Below the pieces are notes generated by a model. It was not told the origin of the DNA. It made no database searches and saw only the letters and a list, made by a program, of their open reading frames with translations. Position numbers and translations under genes: made by a program. This document shows positions 1 to 6,617 of a DNA stretch of 10,799 bases, piece after piece (positions within the stretch are counted from its first letter, which is position 1; each line of letters begins with the position of its first letter). Origin of the DNA: Rhodospirillaceae bacterium (GTDB taxonomy: Bacteria > Pseudomonadota > Alphaproteobacteria > MPNO01 > UBA2964); NCBI GenBank assembly GCA_018660305.1, contig JABJKO010000133.1, forward strand, positions 1 through 10,799. The letters are read 5' to 3'.

Positions 1-803
1 ACGTCCTGCTGCGGGAAGGGGATGGAGATCCCTTCGGAATCAAAGCGCTGCTTGATGCCCTTGTTGGTATCGAACAGAACATTCCAGTAATCCGCCGGAT
101 TGACCCAGCATCGAAGATTGATATTCACCGAGCTATCGGCCAGCGCAACCACCATGGTCTCGGGCCCTGGATCCTTCAGAATACGGCTATCCGCTTCGAG
201 GAATGATTGGGCCGCCGCCATCGCCTTATCGATATCGTCTTCGTAGGAAATACCCACCGTGACATCAATGCGCCGGGTCTTGGCGCGGGAGAAGTTCTTG
301 AGCGCGGCATTGAGCAGCTGACCGTTCGGGATATAAACCACCACCCCGTCAACGGTCGTCAGAACCGTCGCGAACAAGCCGATTTCGTCAACCGTGCCCG
401 ACTGGCTGCCGGTATCGATAAACTCGCCCACTTTGAAGGGCCGCAAAATCAGAAGGACCACGCCCGCGGCGAAATGAGACAACGTGCCCTGAAGGGCGAG
501 ACCGACCGCAAGACCTACCGTACCAAGGACGGCGATAATGCTCGCGGTTTCTATGCCGAACTGTCCCAGGACCGCGACGATAACGACGGCGAGAATGACG
601 TAGCGGACTATACTGGACAAAAACGGGGACAGCGTGTTGTCAAAACGCCCCGATTTGTCGAGGCTCTTTTTTGTTGTTCTTCCTGCCCAGCCGGCAAACA
701 TCCAGCCGACGATCAGGATCAACAAAGCGCCGACGACGTCGAGCCCGTACACCATAAACAAATCTATAAATTTTTGAGCCGCGGCTCCTGCATCCTTTTC
801 CAT
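1..803 (-). CDS. mscS: Small-conductance mechanosensitive channel, MscS family (3' end cut by window edge)
   Basis: This inner-membrane channel opens under membrane tension and releases solutes during hypo-osmotic shock. 267 residues are visible. Hydrophobic segments lie at about 22-40 and 65-80. The pore helix follows at about 88-120, with the family hallmark GLAVGLALQGTLSHFAAG (97-114) followed by RPFKVGEFI. The cytoplasmic beta domain comes next (DEIGLFATVLTTVDG, YIPNG). The last visible residues, IPFPQQD, match the C-terminal ISFPYPQ-type end of the family, so only about 10-20 residues are missing. The ATG at 801-803 is preceded by AGAGGGAA, a good ribosome binding site. It is transcribed divergently from the broken small gene at 916-1135. 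The family call is secure; which MscS paralogue it is cannot be told. Confidence 0.95.
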   Translation of the reverse strand, partial: MEKDAGAAAQKFIDLFMVYGLDVVGALLILIVGWMFAGWAGRTTKKSLDKSGRFDNTLSPFLSSIVRYVILAVVIVAVLGQFGIETASIIAVLGTVGLAVGLALQGTLSHFAAGVVLLILRPFKVGEFIDTGSQSGTVDEIGLFATVLTTVDGVVVYIPNGQLLNAALKNFSRAKTRRIDVTVGISYEDDIDKAMAAAQSFLEADSRILKDPGPETMVVALADSSVNINLRCWVNPADYWNVLFDTNKGIKQRFDSEGISIPFPQQD

Positions 804-868
804 AATTCCCTCTTTCTTGGAATCGTTGTGCTCCCCGGATTTGCACAAATACAGATTTGCGCTGGGGT

Positions 869-897
869 GCCATACGTGGGGATACCGGGTTTGTCAA
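869..897 (-). promoter_or_regulatory. Putative sigma-70-type promoter of mscS
   Basis: On the minus strand TTGACA (892-897) is separated by 17 bp from TATGGC (869-874). The start of transcription would fall near 862, giving a leader of about 60 nt to the mscS ATG. The -35 is consensus and the -10 is partial. The element lies between mscS and the oppositely oriented small gene. Confidence 0.55.
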
Positions 898-915
898 ATA
901 CCCCGGAGGAGTAGT

Positions 916-1135
916 ATGGCCAGCGTGGTGGCGGAGAGATACATCACCACCGGCACGAACGACCAATCGCTCTCTCTGGTTCAAGACGACAACCGCCGAT
1001 CAAACCCCGTTCACGTTCAAAATCCATACGGCGGCCAGTAACGGCACCTGGTATCTGAACGGCAGTATCGGCGGGCACCGGCTGTTTGGCAGGGCATGGT
1101 ACTCGCCCATGAAGATTAATGAAGTCGCAGTTTAA
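916..1135 (+). pseudogene. Small unknown protein gene, apparently frameshifted at a CT repeat
   Basis: I do not recognise this family. An ATG at 916 is preceded by GGAGGAG six bases upstream, one of the best ribosome binding sites in the window. The frame begins MASVVAERYITTGTNDQSL and soon ends in low-quality sequence with a stop near 1041. The next frame (+1) from about 970 to the TAA at 1133-1135 looks far more protein-like: WFKTTTADQTPFTF, then HTAASNGTWYLNGSIGG, then WYSPMKINEVAV, with about 70 % G/C at third codon positions. The frames meet at CGCTCTCTCTGG. One extra CT unit would join them into a single protein of about 73 residues. It has no signal peptide or membrane segment and is rich in Thr, aromatic and Gly residues, suggesting a beta-rich fold (inference). 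Its stop lies one base from the end of mltG, tail to tail. It may be a pseudogene, a phase-variable gene or a sequencing error. Confidence 0.5.
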
Positions 1136-1136
1136 A

Positions 1137-2132
1137 CTAACGCGCCCCGTTACGCTTGCGCTGGAGCCGGCGCCAGCGGGCAACATTCCGATTGTGCTGC
1201 TTCAGCGTGCGCGCAAACAGATGTCCGCCGTTGCCATCGGCCACAAAATAGAGATCGTCGTCCGCCGACGGGTTGACGGCAGCGGCCAGAGACGCCCGGC
1301 CAGGATTGGCGATCGGTCCGGGTGGCAATCCCCCATTCAAATAAGTGTTGTAAGGCGACGCAAATTTCAGGTCGTTTCGAGTCAGCGGCCGATACAACGA
1401 CCCCACCCCGCCGGCGATGGCATAGACAACCGCCGGATCCGTCTGAAGCCGCATGCCTTTTTTCAGGCGATTATGGAAAACCGCCGAAATCCGGGCCCTC
1501 TCCTCCGCAACACCGGTTTCCTTTTCGATCAAAGAGGCCAGCACCAGCGCCTCCCGGGGGGATTTGATGGCAAGGCCCGCCGCGCGCTTTGCCCAGATCT
1601 CCACCAAAGCATTGTCCATCGCTTTCTTCATACGGCTGATTATGCTGGCCCGCGTATCCCCATAGGCAAAAAAATAGGTCTCCGGCAGCAGCTCACCCTC
1701 ATTGGCGGCCGCGTCCGCTACCGGCCCATGGAGCCCGTCCGCCGCTGATACCGCCGCAAGCACATGAAGTGTTGTCAGCCCCTCGGCAATGGTAAGGCGC
1801 CGCCTGACTGTTTTTCCCGAAGAGATCAGAGCCGCCGATTGGCGCATGCTGATCTCTGCCGGAAACGCGAATTCACCGGCGCGCAGGGCGTTATCACGTC
1901 GCTCCGCCCGCACCCCGATGCGAAAGATTAATGAGGATTCTATAACGCCCGCTCTCTCCAGCCGACGAGCGATCTGCGCGACGCCGCTTCCCTTTTCGAT
2001 GATCAGCGTGACTGGCGCCTCCAAAGGACCGCGCTTGTGGTAACGGTCATAGCCGACGGCTGTCACCATAATCGCGGCCGCCAAAATCAGCGCAGCAGCA
2101 AAAAGACCAATGCGGACTGCAGCCCGCGCCAT
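1137..2132 (-). CDS. mltG: Endolytic murein transglycosylase MltG
   Basis: MltG cuts nascent peptidoglycan glycan strands in the periplasm and is thought to set glycan chain length. The protein has 331 residues, close to the family size. It has one N-terminal membrane anchor at about 8-27. A LysM-like region follows (about 40-110), with RAGEFAF at 84-90. The YceG/MltG catalytic domain includes [12 protein letters not shown] (147-158) and the catalytic-glutamate motif ASLIEKETG (199-207). Further family motifs are RLQTDP (228-233), SPYNTY (259-264), [11 protein letters not shown] (268-278) and [12 protein letters not shown] (295-306). It starts five bases after the fabF stop and has no strong ribosome binding site of its own, so translation may be coupled. 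It is probably the last gene of the fabD-fabG-acpP-fabF-mltG unit; no convincing terminator follows it. Confidence 0.95.
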   Translation of the reverse strand: MARAAVRIGLFAAALILAAAIMVTAVGYDRYHKRGPLEAPVTLIIEKGSGVAQIARRLERAGVIESSLIFRIGVRAERRDNALRAGEFAFPAEISMRQSAALISSGKTVRRRLTIAEGLTTLHVLAAVSAADGLHGPVADAAANEGELLPETYFFAYGDTRASIISRMKKAMDNALVEIWAKRAAGLAIKSPREALVLASLIEKETGVAEERARISAVFHNRLKKGMRLQTDPAVVYAIAGGVGSLYRPLTRNDLKFASPYNTYLNGGLPPGPIANPGRASLAAAVNPSADDDLYFVADGNGGHLFARTLKQHNRNVARWRRLQRKRNGAR

Positions 2133-2137
2133 TTCAA

Positions 2138-3400
2138 TCAGGAAGGTGCGGTAAAGACGAGAGTCGCGTTGGTACCGCCAAATCCGAAGGAGTTGGACAT
2201 AACCGCTTTGATCGGACGTTCCTTCGCCTTATGGGCAACCAGATCAAGATCGCACCCGTCTGAGGGATCGTCCAGATTGAGCGTTGGCGGCGCGACGCCG
2301 TCACGAATGGCGAGAATGGAATAGATCGCCTCCACACTGCCAGCCGCACCGAGAAGATGTCCTATGGCCGACTTGGTGGATGACATGGACAAATTATAGG
2401 CGTGATCGCCAAACAGCTTTTTGACGGCGCCCAATTCTATTTCATCGCCCAGAGGCGTCGACGTCCCGTGCGCATTAACATAATCAATGTCTTCGGGATT
2501 GAGTTGCGCCCGTTTTAGCGCCGCTTTCATGGACCGGATGGCGCCGTTGCCGTCTTCCGCCGGCGCCGTCACATGATGGGCATCGCCGGACATACCGTAC
2601 CCGACGATTTCGCCATAAATCTTGGCGCCGCGTGCCTTGGCATGCTCGAGCTCTTCGAGCACAAGCACGCCCGCCCCTTCCCCCATGACAAAACCGTCCC
2701 GGTTTTTATCCCAGGGTCGCGACGATTGTTTGGGGCGGTCGTTGAAATTGCTGGCAAGGGCGCGCGCGGCTGCAAACCCGGCGATCCCGATGCGGCAGAC
2801 AGCGGCCTCCGCGCCCCCGGCGATCATCACGTCCGCGTCTTCGAACTGAATGATCCGGGCCGCGTCGCCGATGGAATGCGCGCCCGTGGAACAGGCCGTG
2901 ACCGCGGCATGGTTCGGCCCCTTGAAACCATGCCGGATCGATACCTGGCCGGAAGCAAGGTTGATCAGGATGGAGGGCAGAAAGAAAGGCGAGACCCGCC
3001 GGGGTCCGCGTTCGTGCAGTGTGACGGAGGCTTCGTATATGCCGGGCAAGCCGCCGATGCCGGAGCCAATCATAACGCCGGTACGCTCACGATCCTCGTC
3101 ACTTGTCGGCTGCCAGCCGGAATCATCGATTGCCTGCTGTGCCGCCACCACGGCATACAGGATGAAATCGCTCATTTTGCGGGTGTCTTTGGCCGCGACC
3201 CATTCGTCCGGGTCGAAATTGCCGTCCGCATATTTTCCGGACGGCACCTGACCACCGATCTGAACTGACAAATCGGACACATCGAACGACGTGATTACGT
3301 CAATGCCGCAATCACCCGCGATCAGTCTTTCCCAATTGGACTGAACGCCGCATCCAAGCGGCGTCACCAATCCAAGACCGGTTACGACAACGCGTCTCAT
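2138..3400 (-). CDS. fabF: Beta-ketoacyl-ACP synthase II (KAS II)
   Basis: FabF condenses acyl chains with malonyl-ACP in the cytoplasm, extending the chain by two carbons. At 420 residues it is near the usual length of about 410-420. The Cys-His-His thiolase-fold active site is intact: Cys170 in [15 protein letters not shown], His311 in [12 protein letters not shown] and His348 in [18 protein letters not shown], with Lys343 in the same motif. The C-terminal [14 protein letters not shown] glycine loop is present. The ATG at 3398-3400 follows AAGGA with suitable spacing. It sits 76 bases downstream of acpP, which encodes its carrier protein. Assignment as FabF rather than FabB rests on the overall sequence type and the acpP-fabF adjacency. 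Confidence 0.97.
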   Translation of the reverse strand: MRRVVVTGLGLVTPLGCGVQSNWERLIAGDCGIDVITSFDVSDLSVQIGGQVPSGKYADGNFDPDEWVAAKDTRKMSDFILYAVVAAQQAIDDSGWQPTSDEDRERTGVMIGSGIGGLPGIYEASVTLHERGPRRVSPFFLPSILINLASGQVSIRHGFKGPNHAAVTACSTGAHSIGDAARIIQFEDADVMIAGGAEAAVCRIGIAGFAAARALASNFNDRPKQSSRPWDKNRDGFVMGEGAGVLVLEELEHAKARGAKIYGEIVGYGMSGDAHHVTAPAEDGNGAIRSMKAALKRAQLNPEDIDYVNAHGTSTPLGDEIELGAVKKLFGDHAYNLSMSSTKSAIGHLLGAAGSVEAIYSILAIRDGVAPPTLNLDDPSDGCDLDLVAHKAKERPIKAVMSNSFGFGGTNATLVFTAPS

Positions 3401-3428
3401 GGCGTCCTTGATGGATTAAGCAGGTAAT

Positions 3429-3450
3429 GTCCGAGAATCAAATACCGGAC
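3429..3450 (-). other. Small hairpin between acpP and fabF
   Basis: On the transcribed strand GTCCG and CGGAC flank a 12-base loop in the 76-base acpP-fabF gap. There is no T tract. It could stabilise the acpP message end or slightly reduce read-through into fabF, which would fit the much higher cellular need for carrier protein (inference). The stem is only five base pairs and could be chance. Confidence 0.25.
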
Positions 3451-3476
3451 CTTTAAACCTAATGTGCCGACATCAG

Positions 3477-3713
3477 TCAGCTGGCGCTGCCTTCAATAAA
3501 GCTGATGGCGTCTTTAACCGTAAGAATTTTTTCTGCCGCATCATCAGGAATTTCACAGCCAAATTCTTCTTCAAATGCCATGACAAGCTCGACGGTATCC
3601 AAACTGTCAGCTCCCAGATCGTCAATGAAGCTGGCGCTATCAGAAACTTTCGCTTCCTCTACCCCAAGATGCTCGACGACAATTTTCTTAACTCGATCCG
3701 CTACGTCACTCAT
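3477..3713 (-). CDS. acpP: Acyl carrier protein
   Basis: AcpP carries growing acyl chains as thioesters on a 4'-phosphopantetheine arm. The 78-residue acidic protein has the standard four-helix sequence. The attachment serine is Ser37 in [19 protein letters not shown], flanked by the usual acidic residues used by partner enzymes. The start [17 protein letters not shown] is typical of proteobacterial AcpP, and GGGGGA precedes the ATG. It lies between fabG and fabF with longer gaps on both sides (150 and 76 bases) than elsewhere in the cluster, as expected if it also has its own transcript. Confidence 0.98.
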   Translation of the reverse strand: MSDVADRVKKIVVEHLGVEEAKVSDSASFIDDLGADSLDTVELVMAFEEEFGCEIPDDAAEKILTVKDAISFIEGSAS

Positions 3714-3863
3714 GCCGGCTTATCCCCCGAAAAATATCGATCTCAAAAAGTTCGTGAAGTTTACACAGAATCAGGCGGTTTCAGCCACTCCCGACACCGC
3801 TATTCGATATCCTAGTTTCGTTCCAATAACTGATATCAATAGCCGGATTTTGCAAGCATGTTT
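3714..3863 (-). promoter_or_regulatory. fabG-acpP gap, likely to hold an acpP promoter
   Basis: This 150-base gap is more AT-rich than its surroundings and lies directly upstream of acpP, a gene that often has its own strong promoter. Two GATATC hexamers occur on the transcribed strand, and several weak -35-like words (TTGCAA, TTGGAA) are present. None pairs with a convincing -10 at normal spacing. I infer a promoter region from position and composition only. Confidence 0.3.
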
Positions 3864-4601
3864 TTATATCATGGCCAATCCGCCATTCACATGCAAAGTT
3901 TGCCCGGTCAGATAGCCTGCTTCTTCACTGGCGAGAAACACGACACTCGCCGCGACGTCTTCCGGGCTTCCGAACTGTGCCATCGGAATTTTTTCCATCA
4001 TCCGATCTTTCTGATCGTCGGTAAGCGCGTCGGTCATCGCGGTCTTGATAAAGCCGGGCGCGACGCAATTGACGGTTATCCCGCGCGTCGCGACTTCCAC
4101 GCCGAGGGCCTTGCTCAATCCGGTAATCCCCGCTTTGGACGCCACATAGTTCGCCTGGCCCGGATTGCCGATCTGGCCGACCACAGATGTTATGCTGATA
4201 ATGCGGCCCCAGCGCGCCTTCATCATACCGCGGAGGACGGCGCGGGACAGACGGAACGCCGCCGTCAAATTGACATCAAGCACAGACTGCCAATCTTCGT
4301 CCTTCATGCGCATGATCAGACCATCGCGGGTCAGGCCAGCGTTATTCACCAGGATATCGAGCCCGCCCATGATCTCGGTGGCGTCTTTGATGAGCGCGTT
4401 CGCCGCCTCCGCGTCGCCGAGATCGGCCACGATAACATGTGCCCGCTCGCCCAGATCCGCCGCCAATGCAGCCAGCGATTCTTCGTTGCGGCCGGTCAGC
4501 CCGACGGTTGCGCCCTGTGCATGAAGCGCCCGGGCAATTGCCCCACCGATCCCTCCACTCGCGCCCGTCACCAGGGCGCACTTTCCCGTTAGATCAAACA
4601 T
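3864..4601 (-). CDS. fabG: 3-oxoacyl-ACP reductase
   Basis: FabG reduces 3-oxoacyl-ACP to (R)-3-hydroxyacyl-ACP with NADPH, the first reduction of each elongation cycle. The 245-residue protein is a classical short-chain dehydrogenase of normal length. It has the cofactor motif TGASGGIG (12-19), Arg38 in TGRNEE suited to NADP(H), and NNAG (86-89). The catalytic tetrad is Asn111, Ser139, Tyr152 and Lys156 (ITSVVGQIGNPGQANYVASK). VNCVAPGFIKTAMT and the C-terminal GQTLHVNGGLAM are typical of FabG. The ATG at 4599-4601 follows a GGCGAGG ribosome binding site, 32 bases after the fabD stop. The neighbours fabD, acpP and fabF support the specific FabG call over a generic reductase. Confidence 0.97.
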   Translation of the reverse strand: MFDLTGKCALVTGASGGIGGAIARALHAQGATVGLTGRNEESLAALAADLGERAHVIVADLGDAEAANALIKDATEIMGGLDILVNNAGLTRDGLIMRMKDEDWQSVLDVNLTAAFRLSRAVLRGMMKARWGRIISITSVVGQIGNPGQANYVASKAGITGLSKALGVEVATRGITVNCVAPGFIKTAMTDALTDDQKDRMMEKIPMAQFGSPEDVAASVVFLASEEAGYLTGQTLHVNGGLAMI

Positions 4602-4633
4602 ATTCGACGCCTCGCCGCCATTTGTGCCGTCGT

Positions 4634-5575
4634 TTACAGTGTTTTCAGGAAAGCTTCAACACCGTCAGGATCACCAACGGATAAAGAAGTCAATTCGCGA
4701 TCAATCCGGCGCGTCAGCCCGGACAGGACCTTACCAGACCCAATTTCAACAAGCGTGTCGATTTCCCGCTCCCTGATGGCCAGAACGCATTCACGCCACC
4801 GGACCATGCCGGTGACCTGCTCGACCAATTGACGGCAGATGGTGTCGGGATCTTCAACGGGAGAGGCTGTAACATTGGCGATAAGCGGCACCAGCGGGGG
4901 CGCCACATCCACCTTGGAAAGCGCCTCTTCCATGACTGCCGCCGCCGGCGCCATCAGGCTGCAATGAAATGGCGCGCTGACCTGGAGCGGGATAGCGCGC
5001 TTGATACCCTGATCGGGTGCCAGGGCCACGGCGCGATCAATGGCCGCCGCCGTGCCCGAGAGCACAACCTGATCCGGCGCGTTATCATTGGCCGGAGAAC
5101 AGACCTCACCCTCCGCCGCCAGTTCCGCCAGCGCGCGGGCGCCATCGAGATCGGTCCCGATCAATGCCGCCATGCCGCCTGCTCCGAGGGGAACGGCTTC
5201 CTGCATGGCGCGGCCGCGGGTCTTCAGTAGCCGGGCGGTATCGGCAATCGTAAAGGAGCCCGCCGCCGTCAGCGCTGAATATTCGCCGAGCGAGTGCCCG
5301 GCCACACAGGCCACGGAGGCTCCAATATCCAGCCCGCCCTCGCTCTCCAGCACCCGCATCACCGCAAGACTGACGGCCATCAAAGCAGGCTGGGCATTTT
5401 CCGTTAAAGTGAGCTCGTCCTCGGGCCCCTCCAGCATCAAACGGGAAAGGCCCTGATTCAAGGCGTCATCGATCTCTTCAAAGGTATGCCGGGCAATCGG
5501 AAAAGCCTCGGCCAGGGGTTGCCCCATCCCCACGGCCTGCGAGCCCTGCCCGGGAAATACAAACGCGCGCGCCAT
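4634..5575 (-). CDS. fabD: Malonyl-CoA:ACP transacylase
   Basis: FabD moves malonyl groups from CoA to AcpP, supplying the extender unit for fatty acid synthesis. The 313-residue length is typical. FPGQGSQAVGMG (7-18) begins the protein. The nucleophile is Ser95 in VAGHSLGEYSAL, Arg120 lies in LKTRGRAMQEAV, and His204 in SAPFHCSLM completes the dyad. The C-terminal IANVTA and VEIGSGKVLSGLTRRI match the family. It is the first gene of the minus-strand fab cluster. Its start ATG at 5573-5575 lacks a strong ribosome binding site; the in-frame position and the family-typical MARAFVFPGQGSQ start support it. Confidence 0.97.
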   Translation of the reverse strand: MARAFVFPGQGSQAVGMGQPLAEAFPIARHTFEEIDDALNQGLSRLMLEGPEDELTLTENAQPALMAVSLAVMRVLESEGGLDIGASVACVAGHSLGEYSALTAAGSFTIADTARLLKTRGRAMQEAVPLGAGGMAALIGTDLDGARALAELAAEGEVCSPANDNAPDQVVLSGTAAAIDRAVALAPDQGIKRAIPLQVSAPFHCSLMAPAAAVMEEALSKVDVAPPLVPLIANVTASPVEDPDTICRQLVEQVTGMVRWRECVLAIREREIDTLVEIGSGKVLSGLTRRIDRELTSLSVGDPDGVEAFLKTL

Positions 5576-5589
5576 TTATTATGTTGCCC

Positions 5590-5615
5590 CTGTAACCTTG
5601 AGTACGGCGTTACAG
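5590..5615. promoter_or_regulatory. Inverted repeat overlapping the fabD promoter, possible operator
   Basis: CTGTAAC (5590-5596) and GTTACAG (5609-5615) form a perfect seven-base dyad with a 12-base spacer. The promoter-side arm abuts the -10 and the predicted start, the usual place for a repressor site. In RNA it could only form a weak hairpin near the 5' end. No regulator can be named from the sequence. Confidence 0.4.
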
Positions 5616-5642
5616 TGATAGCGCGCGAGCGCCGCGTGTCAA
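5615..5642 (-). promoter_or_regulatory. Putative promoter of the fab cluster
   Basis: On the minus strand a consensus TTGACA (5637-5642) is followed after 16 bp by TATCAC (5615-5620). Transcription would start near 5608, about 33 bases before the fabD ATG. It points away from the rpsF promoter. The -35 is strong and the -10 partial. Confidence 0.55.
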
Positions 5643-5679
5643 GCCGGACACGGGGGATTCCGAAGGGTGCTCCAAACGC

Positions 5680-5707
5680 TTGCGCCAGCTTGCGTTTCGT
5701 GTATATT
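5680..5707 (+). promoter_or_regulatory. Putative promoter of rpsF-rpsR-DUF2232-rplI
   Basis: TTGCGC (5680-5685) and TATATT (5702-5707) are separated by 16 bp. Transcription would start near 5714, giving a leader of about 128 bases before rpsF. The -10 is good, and the -35 resembles words common in alphaproteobacterial promoters. Confidence 0.45.
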
Positions 5708-5729
5708 TGCGCGCCCTGAGGGACCTTGA

Positions 5730-5816
5730 TCACGCTGATGGCGTGACAATCCCCCAAAAACGTTTCCTGAGTACAGGTTTGACCATGTTGAGTCGGTGCG
5801 TCGCACTGCGTACCGA
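5730..5816 (+). promoter_or_regulatory. Structured rpsF mRNA leader, candidate S6:S18 autoregulatory site
   Basis: Two hairpins can form in the leader. The first is TCACGC / GCGTGA (5730-5735 with 5741-5746, loop TGATG). The second is GTGC / GCAC (5796-5799 with 5803-5806), closed below by TCG / CGA (5793-5795 with 5814-5816), with an asymmetric 3' bulge CTGCGTAC-type segment next to a CCG. Many bacterial rpsF leaders are reported to bind the S6:S18 complex through a hairpin with a bulged CCG. The resemblance here is judged by eye, so the regulatory role is inference. Confidence 0.35.
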
Positions 5817-5841
5817 TACGAGATCATGAGGAGTTTCAAAC

Positions 5842-6366
5842 GTGCCGTATTATGAAAGCGTGTTCATCGCCCGGCCCGACATTTCGGCGGCCCAGGTGGG
5901 AACACTTGTCGAGAGCCTGACAGCGATCGCGACCGAAAATGGCGGATCTGTCAAAAAAGACGAATATTGGGGTCTCAAGACCCTGACCTACAAGATCAAG
6001 AAAAACCGGAAGGGTCATTATTCGCTGCTGAATCTCGATGCGCCACCCGCGGCGATCAAGGAGATGGAGCGCAATATGCTCCTCAATGAGGATATTCTGC
6101 GCTTCATGACCATTCGGGTCGATGAGTTGGAAGAAGAGCCCTCGATCATGATGCGTAATAAGGGCGCCCGTGAGGAACGCGGCGGCCGGCGGGATGACCG
6201 CGGCCCCCGGCGCGACGATCGGCCGCGCGATGCGGCGCCAGCCTCCAATGATAGCGCACCCGCAAGCACCGATGCCGCGCCGGCAGCAGAAGCGGCCCCG
6301 GCACCAGATTCCGCCCCGGCGGCAGAAGCGGCCCCGGCGGCGACTAGCGAAGGAGACGAGAAATGA
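5842..6366 (+). CDS. rpsF: 30S ribosomal protein S6 with extended tail
   Basis: S6 binds 16S rRNA in the platform of the small subunit as a pair with S18. Residues 1-98 form the standard S6 domain: [15 protein letters not shown], the segment [21 protein letters not shown] and [15 protein letters not shown]. After this comes an Arg/Asp-rich linker (about 109-130) and an Ala/Pro/Asp/Glu-rich tail to residue 174. The total length exceeds the 95-135 residues of many S6 proteins. The start is GTG at 5842, chosen because GAGGAG lies at proper spacing and it gives the canonical N-terminus. It overlaps rpsR by four bases (ATGA). Confidence 0.96.
   Translation: MPYYESVFIARPDISAAQVGTLVESLTAIATENGGSVKKDEYWGLKTLTYKIKKNRKGHYSLLNLDAPPAAIKEMERNMLLNEDILRFMTIRVDELEEEPSIMMRNKGAREERGGRRDDRGPRRDDRPRDAAPASNDSAPASTDAAPAAEAAPAPDSAPAAEAAPAATSEGDEK
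6280..6338 (+). repeat. Imperfect in-frame 36-base repeat in the rpsF tail
   Basis: Two 23-base copies starting at 6280 and 6316 differ at one position; their core is GCAGAAGCGGCCCCGGC. The period of 36 bases is in frame and encodes a 12-residue Ala/Pro/Glu repeat in the S6 tail. This suggests the tail grew by slippage or duplication and may vary in length among relatives. Confidence 0.75.
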
Positions 6367-6593
6367 GAGGACGCCGACCTTTTTTCCGTCGCCCGAAGAG
6401 CTGCCCGTTTTCCGGACCCGACGCGCCGAAAATCGATTACAAAGACACCAAGCTGCTGCAACGCTATATCTCGGAGCGGGGTAAGATCGTGCCCCGCCGA
6501 ATCACCGCGGTATCATCGAAGAAGCAGCGAGAGCTGGCTCGGGCCATCAAGCGCGCCCGCGTACTGGCCCTGCTGCCCTTCGTCCTCGATTAG
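6363..6593 (+). CDS. rpsR: 30S ribosomal protein S18
   Basis: S18 binds 16S rRNA together with S6 in the small-subunit platform. The 76-residue basic protein has all family landmarks: the [13 protein letters not shown]-terminus, [20 protein letters not shown], then [21 protein letters not shown] and ALLPFV at the end. Length is normal. The ATG overlaps the rpsF TGA as ATGA, so the two partner proteins are probably made by coupled translation. The DUF2232 gene follows after 24 bases. Confidence 0.98.
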   Translation: MRGRRPFFRRPKSCPFSGPDAPKIDYKDTKLLQRYISERGKIVPRRITAVSSKKQRELARAIKRARVLALLPFVLD

Positions 6594-6617
6594 GGTCACC
6601 GGACGCGGATCCAAATC

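Noticed and set aside
207..984. Open frames on both strands over and near mscS
   Set aside because: They are out-of-frame shadows of mscS (plus strand) or low-quality composition (minus strand 640-984). The MscS frame itself is continuous from 803 to the window edge.
944..1186. Minus-strand 80-residue frame downstream of mltG
   Set aside because: Cys/Arg/Gly-rich composition without motifs. The opposite strand has a strong RBS and a better coding signal.
1119..1748. Long plus-strand frame opposite mltG
   Set aside because: It has no recognisable domain and no start signal, and it lies antisense to a gene with all MltG motifs; long antisense frames are common in GC-rich DNA.
2573..3268. 231-residue plus-strand frame opposite fabF
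   Set aside because: It is antisense to conserved fabF codons, has no family resemblance and no ribosome binding site.
3858..4592. 244-residue plus-strand frame opposite fabG
   Set aside because: It mirrors the length of fabG almost exactly, which is typical of a GC-skew shadow, and shows no protein-like motifs.
6280..6338. Tandem repeat as a mobile or CRISPR-like element
   Set aside because: There are only two copies, in frame inside rpsF and encoding Ala/Pro/Glu residues, so they are explained by tail expansion.
6018..6461. Minus-strand frame rich in Ala/Ser/Arg over the rpsF tail
   Set aside because: It is a reflection of the repetitive GC-rich S6 tail and not an independent gene.
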